From Euptelea pleiosperma (lineage: Eukaryota > Streptophyta > Magnoliopsida > Ranunculales > Eupteleaceae), in NCBI GenBank assembly GCA_035048495.1, contig CM068549.1, forward strand, positions 9,224,000 to 9,287,999: a stretch of DNA of 64,000 nt. Direction: 5' to 3'. Every line of letters begins with the position of its first letter. The first letter of the stretch is position 1. The notes under the pieces were generated by a model, which was not told the origin of the DNA, made no database searches, and worked only from the letters and a program-made list of their open reading frames with translations. A program made the position numbers and the translations under genes. Shown piece by piece: positions 25,074 to 35,079 of this stretch.

Positions 25074-27494
25074 TGATATTCGCTCAAAAGTGCTTATTTT
25101 AAGCACTTATCCTGTTAGCGTTATCGCACTCTCCTACGTAAAACTGCTCTAATTATCCACTTTTCTACGTAAGAGTCTATCTCATTGCGTAAAACACACT
25201 TTTCTGGACGAAATGGTATATTTGCATGCATTAAACACATTTTCGGAAGTCTAAATATTAAGCCGTTCTGATAAAGTCTCATTACGCGCTTCTTCTGTCG
25301 CAGGAAACCCCGATGGGACGATTTTCGAGACTTGTGGGCCCAAATCGATCATGAAAGCCCATTATCAAAGCTTAACAAGCCCACATGCTATAACTAGAAG
25401 ATATGGGCCAAATATGGGCTGAATAAGAGGACCAAAAAGCCGGCCCAAAGAACGAAGAGAGTAGGAGAGCCAATGACCAAGAGACGGACCAAAGCGTTTA
25501 AAGCCACATGAGTCAGCAAAGAATGATGGTCGACTCTACTGGAGAAGCGTGAGGATGGTCACAGTGAAGACCAGGGTTCCAGACCCTCCGCCAGTGCTTT
25601 TTTTCCATTTTTTTTGATACTTTTTCTCTCATCTCTCCTTATTCTCTCTCTCTCTTCTTCTCTCGATCCTCGAATCTACTGACCTAACCCCAGAACTCCT
25701 GCCTATCAGCTCTATCTCATCTCCCTTAGCTTTCTGACCGTTGGATCTTCCATCAGACCGTTGGATCTTCAATCGGACCGTTGGATCTCTCTAGATCCGT
25801 CGATCTACCAATCTGGGTCCCAATCAAGTCACCATCCATCCGATCGCCTTCAGAATGCATGTCACATCATCTTGTGAGACGATGGACATCATCAGTCCAT
25901 GTGGGCCAGTAGCCGGGCCCATCAGCATCGACCCGCTGTCCGACCAGTTAGTGGACCCCGCGAATTTCAAAAATAATTTTAATTAAATGGGGGTTCCACT
26001 AATTGGGGAGATTCCCCATAGAAAAGTAGGTTTTTACTTAAAAAAAAAAAAAATATATATATATATATATATTTTTTATTTTCAAAAAATACCCTATTTC
26101 CATTAATGGAAATAGGGAGCTTTATAAGATGAGGGAGAAGGGTTCGTTCGAACCCTAATCCCCCTCAAATCTTCTCCTTTCTCTCCCTCTATCAATCCCG
26201 CATTCACCCTTGGCCCCATTCTTCTTCTTTTTCTTCTTTTCTCTTTCTCCTTTTCTTCATCTTCTTCTTCTTCTTCGCCGGAGTTGCCTGCAACTCCGGC
26301 CGTCTGGTAAGGTATCCGTCTTCTTCTTCTTCTTCTTCTTCTTCTTCTTCTTCTTCTTTTTCTTTTTCTTCTCATCTTTTTCGTTTTCGTTTTCGTTTTT
26401 TTTTTGTCATTACCGTTTTCTCAACGCCGGAGTTGCAGACCTGCAACTCCGGCCGTCAGTGCTCCCCACCTCCTTGCTACCGCCTACCGCCCCTCACCTA
26501 CAGGTTCACAGCCTGCAACCTTTGCAGGCCGTTAAACTTTGCACGAACCAGCACCGTTCTCTCCTTCTCGATCTCCATCTTCTAAAAAATAAAAAAATAA
26601 AAATAAAACAAAACAAGAAAAACAAAGAAAAAAAAAGAAGAAAAGAAGAAGAGGAAAGAGAAGAGGAGAAGAAGAATAGAGGAGATCGCACTCTACTCTG
26701 TGCACCGCTAGCCACCTCACGGACTGCACGTCCTTGCTCCTCCATCCTATCCTCCATGTTGCTGCCATCTTCCCTACACCATTCTTACAGCCATAAACGT
26801 CTTGCACTTCAAGCCGGTTGCCCCTCACAACGAAATAGCACCTCCACTCCATCTCAGCAACATCGTTGGATCGATCCAACCTTCTTGGCCAAGTGTAGCA
26901 AGCTTGCAAACATCTCGATCAAAGTTTGGTATTAATCTCACTTCTTTCCCTTCTCTATTTTCTTTATTTTTCTACTTTCTCTCTCAACTTTTTATGTTTT
27001 CTAGCTAGTTTTATTACATTTTAGCATTAAACAAGTGTAGTACATTCAAGTTAATAAAGTTCAATTTGACTTCTTGTTAAAAAAAAAAAAAAAAGAAAAA
27101 AAAAAAAAAAAAAAATTTTCTCTCTCTAAATTAGTTTTCTCTCTCTAGAGAGTAATCTCTCTTTCTAACTTTCTCTCTCTAACTCTCTTTAGAATTTTCC
27201 TCTTTAAACTGTTTTTTTTGTTTATCTTATTTTATTTTATGTTCGATTCAAGCATTGTAATAGACATTTTGATCACTGAATGATGAAGTTTGTTTTTATC
27301 TATTATTTCTTGTGATATTCCGTAAGTTTTGTTCTTATTCGTGTTAATCCGACTAATTCCGAGTGCGGATCGACATCCGACACAAGCCACTATGCAAAAT
27401 TGCTCATTCTACAGGTTAAAAGTCTCGGATTAATTAAAAATTGTGTTGAAGTTAGGGTTTCCGTAACCAACGACGCGGAAAAAGCCTATTTTCA
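25074..27494 (+). repeat. 3' LTR of E1
   Basis: The LTR begins TGATATTCGC right after the polypurine tract and ends CCTATTTTCA. It belongs to the same subfamily as S4 (minus strand, 36825-39497): both share the GGGCCCA/GCCCAT-rich block after the first 250 bp, CTT microsatellites and the TATTTTCA end. It holds an A-run plus (TA)n at 26041-26072, CTT repeats at about 26320-26360, CCGGAGTTGCAG/CTGCAACTCCGG palindromes near 26278-26300 and 26428-26454, a broken A-tract at about 27079-27115, and GTGCGGATCGACATCCGA near 27362. A TATA-like TTTATAAGA is near 26121. Confidence 0.8.
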
Positions 27495-27921
27495 TGTGCT
27501 TTCTAGTTAAAGTTGGCTGTTTTGATAATGTTTTGCTTAAAAATTTGTAAGGCTCGTACTTTAATTTAAGGAATAAAATTGGGTTCATTTTGGAATTTTA
27601 GTGTTTAAATTCGGATATTTGATGCATATGATTGTTTCTAATTCTTGGTAGTTTCTCTCTCTAAAATCACAACAAATAATGTTTTAAAGACCATTTCAAT
27701 CACCACTCTCACCCCACCATCATTTCCATCAACTTCTATGAAGAAAGTCTGTCATTTTATGTTCTTGTTCGCGCTAATCCGACTAATCCCGAGTGCGGAT
27801 CGACATCCGACACGAATCCTTATACAAATCTGTAAATTTTGTAGGATAATCGGATAAAAATTACAAATCTTGTTGATTCTAGGGTTTTTGTAACCAACGA
27901 CGCGGAAAAATCCTACTTTCA
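27495..27921 (+). repeat. LTR 3' tail of a further element, E0
   Basis: This is a second LTR end directly behind the E1 LTR. It has a CTTTCTAGTTAA segment, then GTGCGGATCGACATCCGA near 27791, a GATTCTAGGGTTTTTGTAAC segment and CGCGGAAAAATCCTACTTTC plus A at 27921. It resembles the LTR at 63382 more than the E1 LTR. The simplest reading is that E1 inserted into the LTR of an older element E0, whose rest lies upstream of the window. The alternative is a composite E1 LTR. Confidence 0.65.
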
Positions 27922-29250
27922 GTCTCTACAAACTTATGAGATGAATTTGAGACAACCAAAGAAATCAAAAGGAATTGCCCTTAAGGTTTTTGAAGCTCGA
28001 AATTCAGAGTCAAATGTTGACTCTGAAGTAAAAATGGCATTGTTCGTGAAAATATTCAAAAAGTTCTTTCGTTCAAAAAATGATAGGTTCAAGAACAATA
28101 AACAGTTTGATAAAAGTTTAGAACATGCCATACCTCATGAGAGAGGTAGCAGAAGTGACAGGAACCCTAGGAAAAGCCACTCAAGCGATCCCCAATGTTT
28201 CAAATGCAAGGATTTTGGTCACTTTGCAAATGTGTGCCCAAACAAAGAAGAATACAAGGGCAAGGCAAAATCAGGAGATCAGGAGATCATTCTGATAGCA
28301 AGGAAAAGACTGATAAGAATATAGCTTTTGTTGCTCGTTTCAATAGTTCTTATGGATCACATGGAGAGTCCAAGAAAAGTGATGATGAGAGTTCGGAAGA
28401 CTCTTACAATGGGGATTCGGATGACTCGACAGTTGGTGTGAAAGAACTGTACGAGGAATCGATAAAATTCATCAAGACTAACAAAGTTTTATCTGACAGG
28501 GTTAAATATCTTGACTCTGAAAATGCAGCCTTAGTAATTGACACTGAAAAATTAGAAGTGTTGATTACTGACTTAGAGCAAGAGAATGAGTCTTTGCTAA
28601 AGAGGAACAAGTCACTGGAATGTAAATTTCAAACTTGCATGACATGCAAGGAATCCCTAGAGAATGAGGTTCTCAAATCAAAAAGGGATGTGTAAGGATT
28701 CTCATCTAGCTCTGCAAAGCTTGATGAGATTCTTCGTGTGGGAAAAGTCTATGGAGACAAACAGGGTTTGAGTTACAAAAACAATAAAGAAAAAGGGTCT
28801 TCATCCAAGACAATTTTTGTTAAAGCCCAAGCTATTCCCACACAGATAAATGACCCAATCAAAATGGTAAAAAGCGGTTGTCAGTGCAAGTATTGTAAAA
28901 ACATGGGTCATGTGATTAGAGACTATCACAAGTTGAGAAGAGGACATCAAAATCCTCTAGAAAAAATGATGAATACCACTCAAAATGTGAAAAGTCAGAG
29001 AATTCCTATGAAGACACATTATGAGATAAATTATTTTGATGTGCTATCTAGGAAGATGAAAGATCTTCTTGAAAGGTCTAAAGAATTAATCAAGGAAATT
29101 GAGACTCTTGAAAAATTCAAACATCCTCAGAGTTATGTAACTCAAAAGAGAAAAGGTCCTAAGAGAATTGATCCATCTACCAAACTCACATCTGTGTGGG
29201 TTAGGAAAGATTTTCTGAAGGAGAAATGTTCGTCGATGTCATATTTCTGA
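27922..29250 (+). pseudogene. Copia gag C-terminal part (SIRE/Maximus-like), broken
   Basis: The fragment starts mid-frame at 27922, exactly where the LTR of E0 ends, reading SLQTYEMNLRQPKKSKGIAL. It contains a CCHC knuckle CFKCKDFGHFANVC (about 28195-28236), an acidic Asp/Ser stretch, a predicted coiled-coil (about 28440-28690) and a second, degenerate knuckle CKYCKNMGHVIRDY whose last cysteine is lost (about 28885-28926). It ends with TGA at 29248-29250. There are two lesions: an 8-bp tandem duplication (AGGAGATC at 28273-28280 and 28281-28288) shifts the frame, and a TAA lies at 28693-28695. The layout of knuckle, acidic region and coiled-coil suits the gag of SIRE/Maximus-type Ty1/copia elements. 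The N-terminal gag must lie upstream of the window, beyond E0 and E1. Confidence 0.7.
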
Positions 29251-30414
29251 GCAATGTGTTCTCTATTCCCTCTTGTTCTCATATTCTTATTTTTTGAGGG
29301 ATTTTTGTTTCTTTTTTATTTTGCTTCTTTTTTTGAAGAATAAAAATTAATAATATTTTAGAAAAATCAAAAGATCAAGTGTTCAGAAGAATATTAAAAT
29401 TATTATTCTATACAATTTTGATGAGCAGAAATTTCTAAGTCATTCCAAGAAAAATGACTTAACTGTTAGTAAAAATTTTTGCTAATCCAGGTATTATATC
29501 TTTTAATTGTTATGATTGGTCAATTTTTACTAGTATGCATTAGAAGATTATTGAAACAGTATATCTCACATTCACATGCACACTGAGTATTTCTGTGGGA
29601 ATGGATTTGATAGAGATATGAAATCTTGTATTATTGGAATTAGAAATAAAACTCTACTGATTATAACTTCAAATTAATAGTGTTCCTACCTTCAGTTGAT
29701 TTCGAAACTGCACTATAGTTGACTATTGGCTTCCCGATGAGAGTTATTAATTTAAGAAAAATGTTGCCTCCACAAAATATAGAGTGAATGCCATCTGTAT
29801 GGCCCTGTTCAAAATTGAAATCTGATTCTCATTGCTATAGAAAAGGGCTACCTATATTGGGGAGTGAAAGCTACTTATATTCAAAGTGAATAAAAAGGAT
29901 ATAAAAGACAGCCAATTTGTTAGAAAATTTCTTATCCATCAACAAATACCCATATACATGAGCGTATGTGAGAACCCTTAATAACTCTAATGAGGATTTT
30001 ATAATCGGATACAGGATACCTCCAGATTTTGATACTTATGAGAAATTACTACTGATATCTTATCCTATACCACAGATATACTCAAATCACTTACACATGA
30101 TGATATTACTGTTGATATTTGAATCTATGATTACTAGTGATTTGTGACTTGCGCTAATGTCTAAAAGAATTAATATTTTTGATGAAGCAAAAGATTGCAC
30201 TAACGTGTTAGTTAATTCTCACAAAATCAGAATTAGTGTTTATTGCTTATCAAGATTGTATTCATGAATTGAATTTTATGTTTTTCTGACGATTTATCTT
30301 TTCTTGATGAGTTTAAAAATGATTTTTTTTTTACTTGATAAGATTTTTTTTGGGGCCTTGGAAAATGAGCCTATTGGTTTAAAGTTTTTTTAAAATTTTT
30401 TTTCTTCTTCCTGG
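29251..30414 (+). other. AT-rich spacer where copia pol would be expected
   Basis: This is about 1.2 kb of AT-rich sequence between the gag remnant and the env-like ORF. I see no open frame and no protease, integrase or RT motif. A full copia pol needs about 3.5 kb or more, so pol is absent by deletion or this is a pol-less derivative. Nothing else is recognised. Confidence 0.5.
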
Positions 30415-30590
30415 ACCAGTCCAATCGATTGGAGGGTATAGCCTAATCGATTGGACAAGCTCCAATCGATTGGCCACTTAGTCTAATCGATTGGACAGTG
30501 CGACGTTCGGTTTTATAAAACCCAAAATGGGTCATTTTCAACCCCAATCGATCCAATCGCCTCCTAAATTTCTCCCAATCGATTGCAGGT
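30415..30590 (+). repeat. CCAATCGATTGG palindrome cluster 1
   Basis: About six copies or near-copies of the palindrome core AATCGATTGG lie just before the env-like ORF, starting near 30421, 30453, 30471, 30484, 30544 and 30577. Cluster 2 lies in the putative LTR (33010-33400). Confidence 0.8.
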
Positions 30591-30732
30591 ACCAAATCAA
30601 CTATTCACATAAGATTTTGTGGAGCGAATCTCTCGATTTCCTTACTTTCCACTTCACCCTCTTCGTTGAGCTTTTTGGGAATTTTGAGCAAAAATGGAGA
30701 TTTTTTGGTATTTTCTTCCTTTCCTGGTGCTC

Positions 30733-32035
30733 ATGGTGACGAATCCTCATCGTAGAAGAGTTATTGTGGTATCTGAGGAGGAAAGCACTGAGGGAAGAAC
30801 CCCTGGTTCAACGGACTCAATCTCGAGTCAAACGGGGTGGTCGACTCAGTGGGTCGCGACACTCTGAGAGGGGTGAATCATCCAGAGGACCTAGGAAAGC
30901 TCGGGGTCATGCTCGCCATAGCGATATTCCTTCGGTGACTGCTCCTATCTCCCCGTTCATTTTCGAATCCACTAGAGATAGCTTTGAGCATTTCTCTGGT
31001 CGAAAATTCAATACTGAGAGAGTAGTTGAGTTTAGTACTATTTTGGGTACTATGGTCCATTCACAGTTCGTATCTCGCGAGTGGATTCCTATCACTCGCT
31101 TGACCATTCTATTTTACCCTGTCCTAGTTAAACTTTTCTATGCCAACATGCATGCCATTTAGTGTGATGACCCGAGTGAGCTTTTCTTCCAGACTTTTAT
31201 CTCTAGGGCTTACCTGACTATTACACCTGATCTTATTTCTACCTTGTTGGACATACCTCGTCCGTCTACCTCATATGAGTACATTCCTAAGACTCGTGAG
31301 ATGACGACTTCTAGGGTCACCTAGACCGAGACTCTCACAGGGCAGCTATTTGACTAGAGTACCTTCATACCTCTCACATCTCTTCTCCCTGAGTATCGTT
31401 TGTTGCACCTCATCTGTGGGTACAACATTGATCCACCTGGCCATAGTGCACAGGTGAACGTTGATCGTCTTCAGCTTCTTTACCATCTAGGCACTGAATT
31501 TGTCATTGACCTTCCGAGGTTTATTTTTAGAGCCATGGTTAGAGCAGGTAGCCATTTGGCTAACCATCCTTGTCTCCCATTTTCTCTATTGGTGAGCTTT
31601 ATATTACTTCATCTGGATGTGACTATTCAAGCCAATGAGGAGGTGTGCTCTCCCATGGGGCCTATTGGGCCTTCGACTATTAGGAAGAGCATATCTCAGG
31701 TTCAGAGAGTGACAGATGTACCTCCACACTTCGATGATATTTTCGATGAGGACTTGGGGGATGATATTGAGCCAGGGGGTCAGCAGCCAGATACTGAGAT
31801 GCATCCACCAGAGACATAGCCATCCTTTGACCAGCCTCATGAGATGCATGCTCCTTACTCCTTTGACTCTCTTCATCATCAGATGGTGGGATTCGACCAG
31901 TGTCTCACAGCGCATAAAGAGCGGACCGCACAGAGCTTTCATCACTTAGAGGAGGGTCAAGAGAGGATGTCGGGTTCCATGTACGATATGCAGCATTACA
32001 TGGAGTACCAGTTCACCATAATGGGATTTGGCTAA
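30733..32035 (+). pseudogene. Env-like / plant transposon-protein ORF of the copia element, broken
   Basis: One reading frame (from about 30764) stays coherent to 32035 with four internal TAG stops at 31160, 31322, 31355 and 31817. A candidate ATG at 30733 lies in another frame, which would need a shift near 30.8 kb. The N-terminal part is Arg/Ser/Gly-rich. The middle includes FYANMHAI and a globular region up to about 31600. The C-terminal part is acidic, then Gln/His-rich and helical (about 31840-32030). The FYAN-type block and the position after gag and before the polypurine tract fit the third ORF of SIRE/Maximus elements, sometimes called env-like. No clear transmembrane or signal sequence supports a true envelope role. 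The assignment is from pattern memory, so it is moderate. Confidence 0.55.
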
Positions 32036-32662
32036 CATCTACCAGCTCATGGCCCTGATCAGCATGATGGTGCTGGACCATCTACATAGACTCCTAAAGA
32101 GCGTTATCTTGAGATTATCAGGTATTTTTATTTGTGTTATTACTGTACACCGATAAACTCAGATTTTGTATGGTTATACTCTGCTTGTGTTATATTTTGT
32201 TACAGGGTATAAACCAGTATGTATTTGGTTATGGATGTATAAATTGCACTTATTTCTCATGATAATCTTAATTGCATGCTTATTATTTGCTTATATTTCT
32301 GTACCTTTGTCAATCTGTGACAAAAGGGGGGAGAAAAAATCATAGAGGTAAAAATAAGTTGATGCATGAGATATGGGAGAGAAATTTAGGGAGAGAAATT
32401 TTTTTTATTATTTTTCCAATTTCTCTACTTGTGATGTGCATAATTAGACTCACTGCATTTTATATGATTTATTGATTGTCGATGATATTACGTAGTATTG
32501 TTGGTAGAATGTGCAGGGAACAGATCAAAAGCCATTACACTATATCTGTTCGATTATCTCAAAGAGAGTGTGAGATAGTGAGTGAATCATATAAGATGGT
32601 GGGATTGTATTTTCTTTTATTTACCTTCTTTATGATTAAATGTTTTTTGTCATGGAATTGCC
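32036..32662 (+). other. AT-rich 3' region of the copia element with an extra polypurine tract
   Basis: No gene is present. A purine run ACAAAAGGGGGGAGAAAAAA lies at about 32320-32338. It is followed about 340 bp later by the main tract AAAGGGGGAGAT at 32663-32674. Duplicated tracts are known in SIRE-type elements. Confidence 0.5.
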
Positions 32663-32674
32663 AAAGGGGGAGAT
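32663..32674 (+). promoter_or_regulatory. Polypurine tract of the copia element
   Basis: GCCAAAGGGGGAGATTATAA is close to the common copia tract before an LTR. The LTR start expected after it (TG) appears mutated (TATAAGG). Confidence 0.65.
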
Positions 32675-34334
32675 TATAAGGAATATTTTCATATTCAATT
32701 TGGCAAAGATTCTGTTTGACATAAAAATATTCTTGTAACCATTCCTACGAGCACTAGTGTAGCGTGAAGATGTCGTGGTACGCATACTTCACCAACTATG
32801 TGAAGACTAAAAGACAGAGACAACAAGAATCAGACGGTTGACGACAGGAGTCATCTGAGTAACTGCCGATTTGTCAGTTAACGATCGTGTACGCTTGATT
32901 AGGAAGGTAAGTGACTTAGTGGCTATAGGAGTTGATTAAAATGAACAAATATATTGGTCAAACTTAGTCATTTGTCAGACCCGAGTCAAAGTCAATTTGA
33001 TTGACTAGTGGGATAGTCCAATCGATTGGACATGTATCCCCAATCGATTGGACATAGCCCAATCGATTGGAGACACTGTGTAATCGATTGGAGACTACGA
33101 GGTAGAAACATATTTTATTACAATCGATTGGAGACTACGAGGCAGAAACATATTTGAGTACAATCGATTGGAGCCTTCAAGACAGAAATATTTTCGAGTA
33201 CAATCGATTGGAGACTTTGTGTAATCGATTGGTACATTCGGGACAGAAAGTTATATAAATTAAATCGATTGGAAAATCCTGTGCAATCGATTGGTGCCTT
33301 CGAAACAGAAAACTTATTGAGCCCAATCGATTGGACACTTATCCCCAATCGATTGGACATGGCCCAATCAATTGGACCAAGTGTACAATTGATTGGACTC
33401 TGAACAAAATAGGTTTTATCATATCCAAAATTCTAGGTTCCATCATCCCATATTCCACACAACTCAGGGTCTTTGAATTCTATAAATAGAACCCTTCTAT
33501 GCCTTCTCTAAATATACACAGAGACACAGAATGACTCAATCTTCAAATGAGAGAGAAGCAAAGGCTTTATTTATTACAGTGTCCATTCGAAAAGCAAGAA
33601 GCTTATTTTCCATTCACATCTTGGGAGCTTGTTCTCTTCTCGATCAAAGCCAAGAGCTTGATCTTTACTCAGCCTAGGTTTTCCACTTCTATATTCAACC
33701 TAGTAAGCTTGAGAGTACCAGTGTGACTCAACACTTTTTGAGCAACTTGGGGTTCAGGGTGTACTGAATCCTTCACCTTCTGCAAAGGCGGGAGTGTGAG
33801 AATTAAGATTGGAGGAGCCGGTCGAAGGTAGGTTTGGGGTGTACCAAACTGAACAAGCGGATAAGGCTTCTTGACTGGAAGGGCGCGTGTGGATTCGTGG
33901 CTTAGATTCAAAGGACGTGGACACATCGGTAGTGGGCCTTGGCTGAGGTTGGAAGCTGTATTTGCAACGGTGTTGCATAGGTAACCTTTGTTTCATTTAA
34001 CTTTTTAGTTAGTGATACTTTCTGTCTAGACGTGGTCCCGTGGTTTTTTCCTTGGCTAAGGTTTCCATGTAAAAATATCTTGTCTTATGTGATTTTTTGT
34101 TTATATTCCGCAATCTATCTTGATTAGATCAAATGACAAAAAGACAATATACCACGGAGGTATATTTGATTTGAGTCGGTTATGATAATCCTTTATCAAA
34201 CAATCAAGACATGCGATTTTATCCCCATACCATAGACCAGTAAAACTGTATAGGTATAATTAATTTTAAATACCTAATCAACCCCCCCTTCTAGGTATAT
34301 TGAGTTAAAGAGAACGGACCGGTGGAATTTCACC
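32675..34334 (+). repeat. Putative 3' LTR of the SIRE-like copia element
   Basis: This region runs from the polypurine tract to the CACTA start. It holds palindrome cluster 2 (33010-33400), a TATA-like TCTATAAATAGAAC at about 33479-33492, and a CAACCCCCCCTTCTAGGTAT stretch near 34279 of the kind seen close to the end of many copia LTRs. No partner LTR is in the window, so both ends are approximate and no target duplication can be shown. Confidence 0.5.
33010..33400 (+). repeat. CCAATCGATTGG palindrome cluster 2
   Basis: About 14 copies of AATCGATTGG occur, the last two degenerate, at intervals near 20 or 40 bp. In between are repeats such as GAGACTACGAGGCAGAAACA. It lies upstream of the putative TATA box in the copia LTR. 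Confidence 0.85.
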
Positions 34335-34640
34335 CACTACAAGAAAATTTGTTTTTAGCGGCGGAGTTTTAGCGACAGCCAGTAAAAAACCGCCGCTATA
34401 GATAGTTTTACCGGCTGCGAGGGGCGAAAACGCTGCTAAAGGATCTTTTGGAAAATTGAGGGAAATTTTTTACATCTTTTACCGACGGTCAACAATAAAA
34501 CCGCCGCTGATATGTTTTTTACCGGCGGTGAGATAAAAAACCGCCGCTATAAAGCGTATATTAGCGGCGGTCAGATCACTGACCGCCGCTAATATCCTCT
34601 ATAGCAGCGGTCAGGTCTCTGACCGCCGGTAATACGCTAA
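34335..34640 (+). repeat. CACTA terminal inverted repeat and subterminal repeats
   Basis: After CACTACAAGAAAA, at least eight copies of GCGGCGG/CCGCCGC-type units alternate in orientation, for example ACCGCCGCTATA and TTAGCGGCGGTCA. Such arrays bind the element-encoded TnpA-like protein in the En/Spm family. Confidence 0.85.
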
Positions 34641-35079
34641 GTATAAAAAAAAAAAATTCCCAATTTGTTTGATCGAAAACCCCTCTCCTCTCCTCTCCTC
34701 TCCTCTCCTCCTCCTCCTCTCCTGGCGTTGTTGTTCGACGGCCTGGTGTGGCTCTTCTTTACCATCAGTCAGCCTCCCGTCGTCGTTCGTTGCCATCGCC
34801 ATCCCTTGCCGTCGCCGTCTTGCCGTGTCATCGCCATCCGGTAAGTTATTTTTATTTTTTTTAGGTTTTAACCCCCGAGTTTCTTTCCCAAAGAAAGATC
34901 CAAGGTTTTAAATCACTAATCGTGCTGATCGGTGATATCTAAACTTTGGATTGAAGCTATTTGATGGGTTTAATTTAACCCTAATAATGCTTAGATTCAA
35001 GCTATTTTATGGGTTGATTTTAGGTACAAAGATCCAAGGTTTTAAATCACTAATCATGGTTTGATCAGTGATTTTGAAC
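34641..35079 (+). other. Presumed CACTA 5' untranslated exon and intron start
   Basis: A (CTCCT)n tract at 34681-34722 is followed by GC-richer sequence and a splice-donor-like CCG|GTAAGTT at about 34839-34847. The rest is AT-rich with imperfect repeats of AGATCCAAGGTTTTAAATCA. No ORF with an ATG is convincing. Confidence 0.4.

Larger units (their letters stand above)
1..27494 (+). mobile_element. Athila-like Ty3/gypsy element E1, 5' end outside window
   Basis: E1 is seen as a gag fragment (1-1374), pol (19426-23121), a 3' untranslated region (23122-25073), a polypurine tract at 25061-25073 and a 3' LTR starting TGATATTCGC at 25074. Its gag-pol frame is split by element E2 (1375-19425) with target duplication CGTAC at 1370-1374 and 19426-19430. 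The RT, RNase H and integrase order, the long 3' untranslated region and LTRs of about 2.4-2.9 kb fit the Athila lineage. The 5' LTR and gag start lie upstream of the window. The right end is taken as 27494 (TTTTCA), because solo LTR S4 of the same subfamily ends there. An alternative end is 27921. Confidence 0.85.

Noticed and set aside
26103..26375. Arg-rich and Phe-rich open frames in LTRs (also 37350-37532, 38042-38605, 11696-12037)
   Set aside because: They are translations of CTT, GAA and A-tract microsatellites inside LTRs.
34669..34911. Coding exon near the CACTA start
   Set aside because: There is no ATG, the content comes from a CTCCT repeat, and a donor-like site interrupts it. 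An untranslated exon is more likely.
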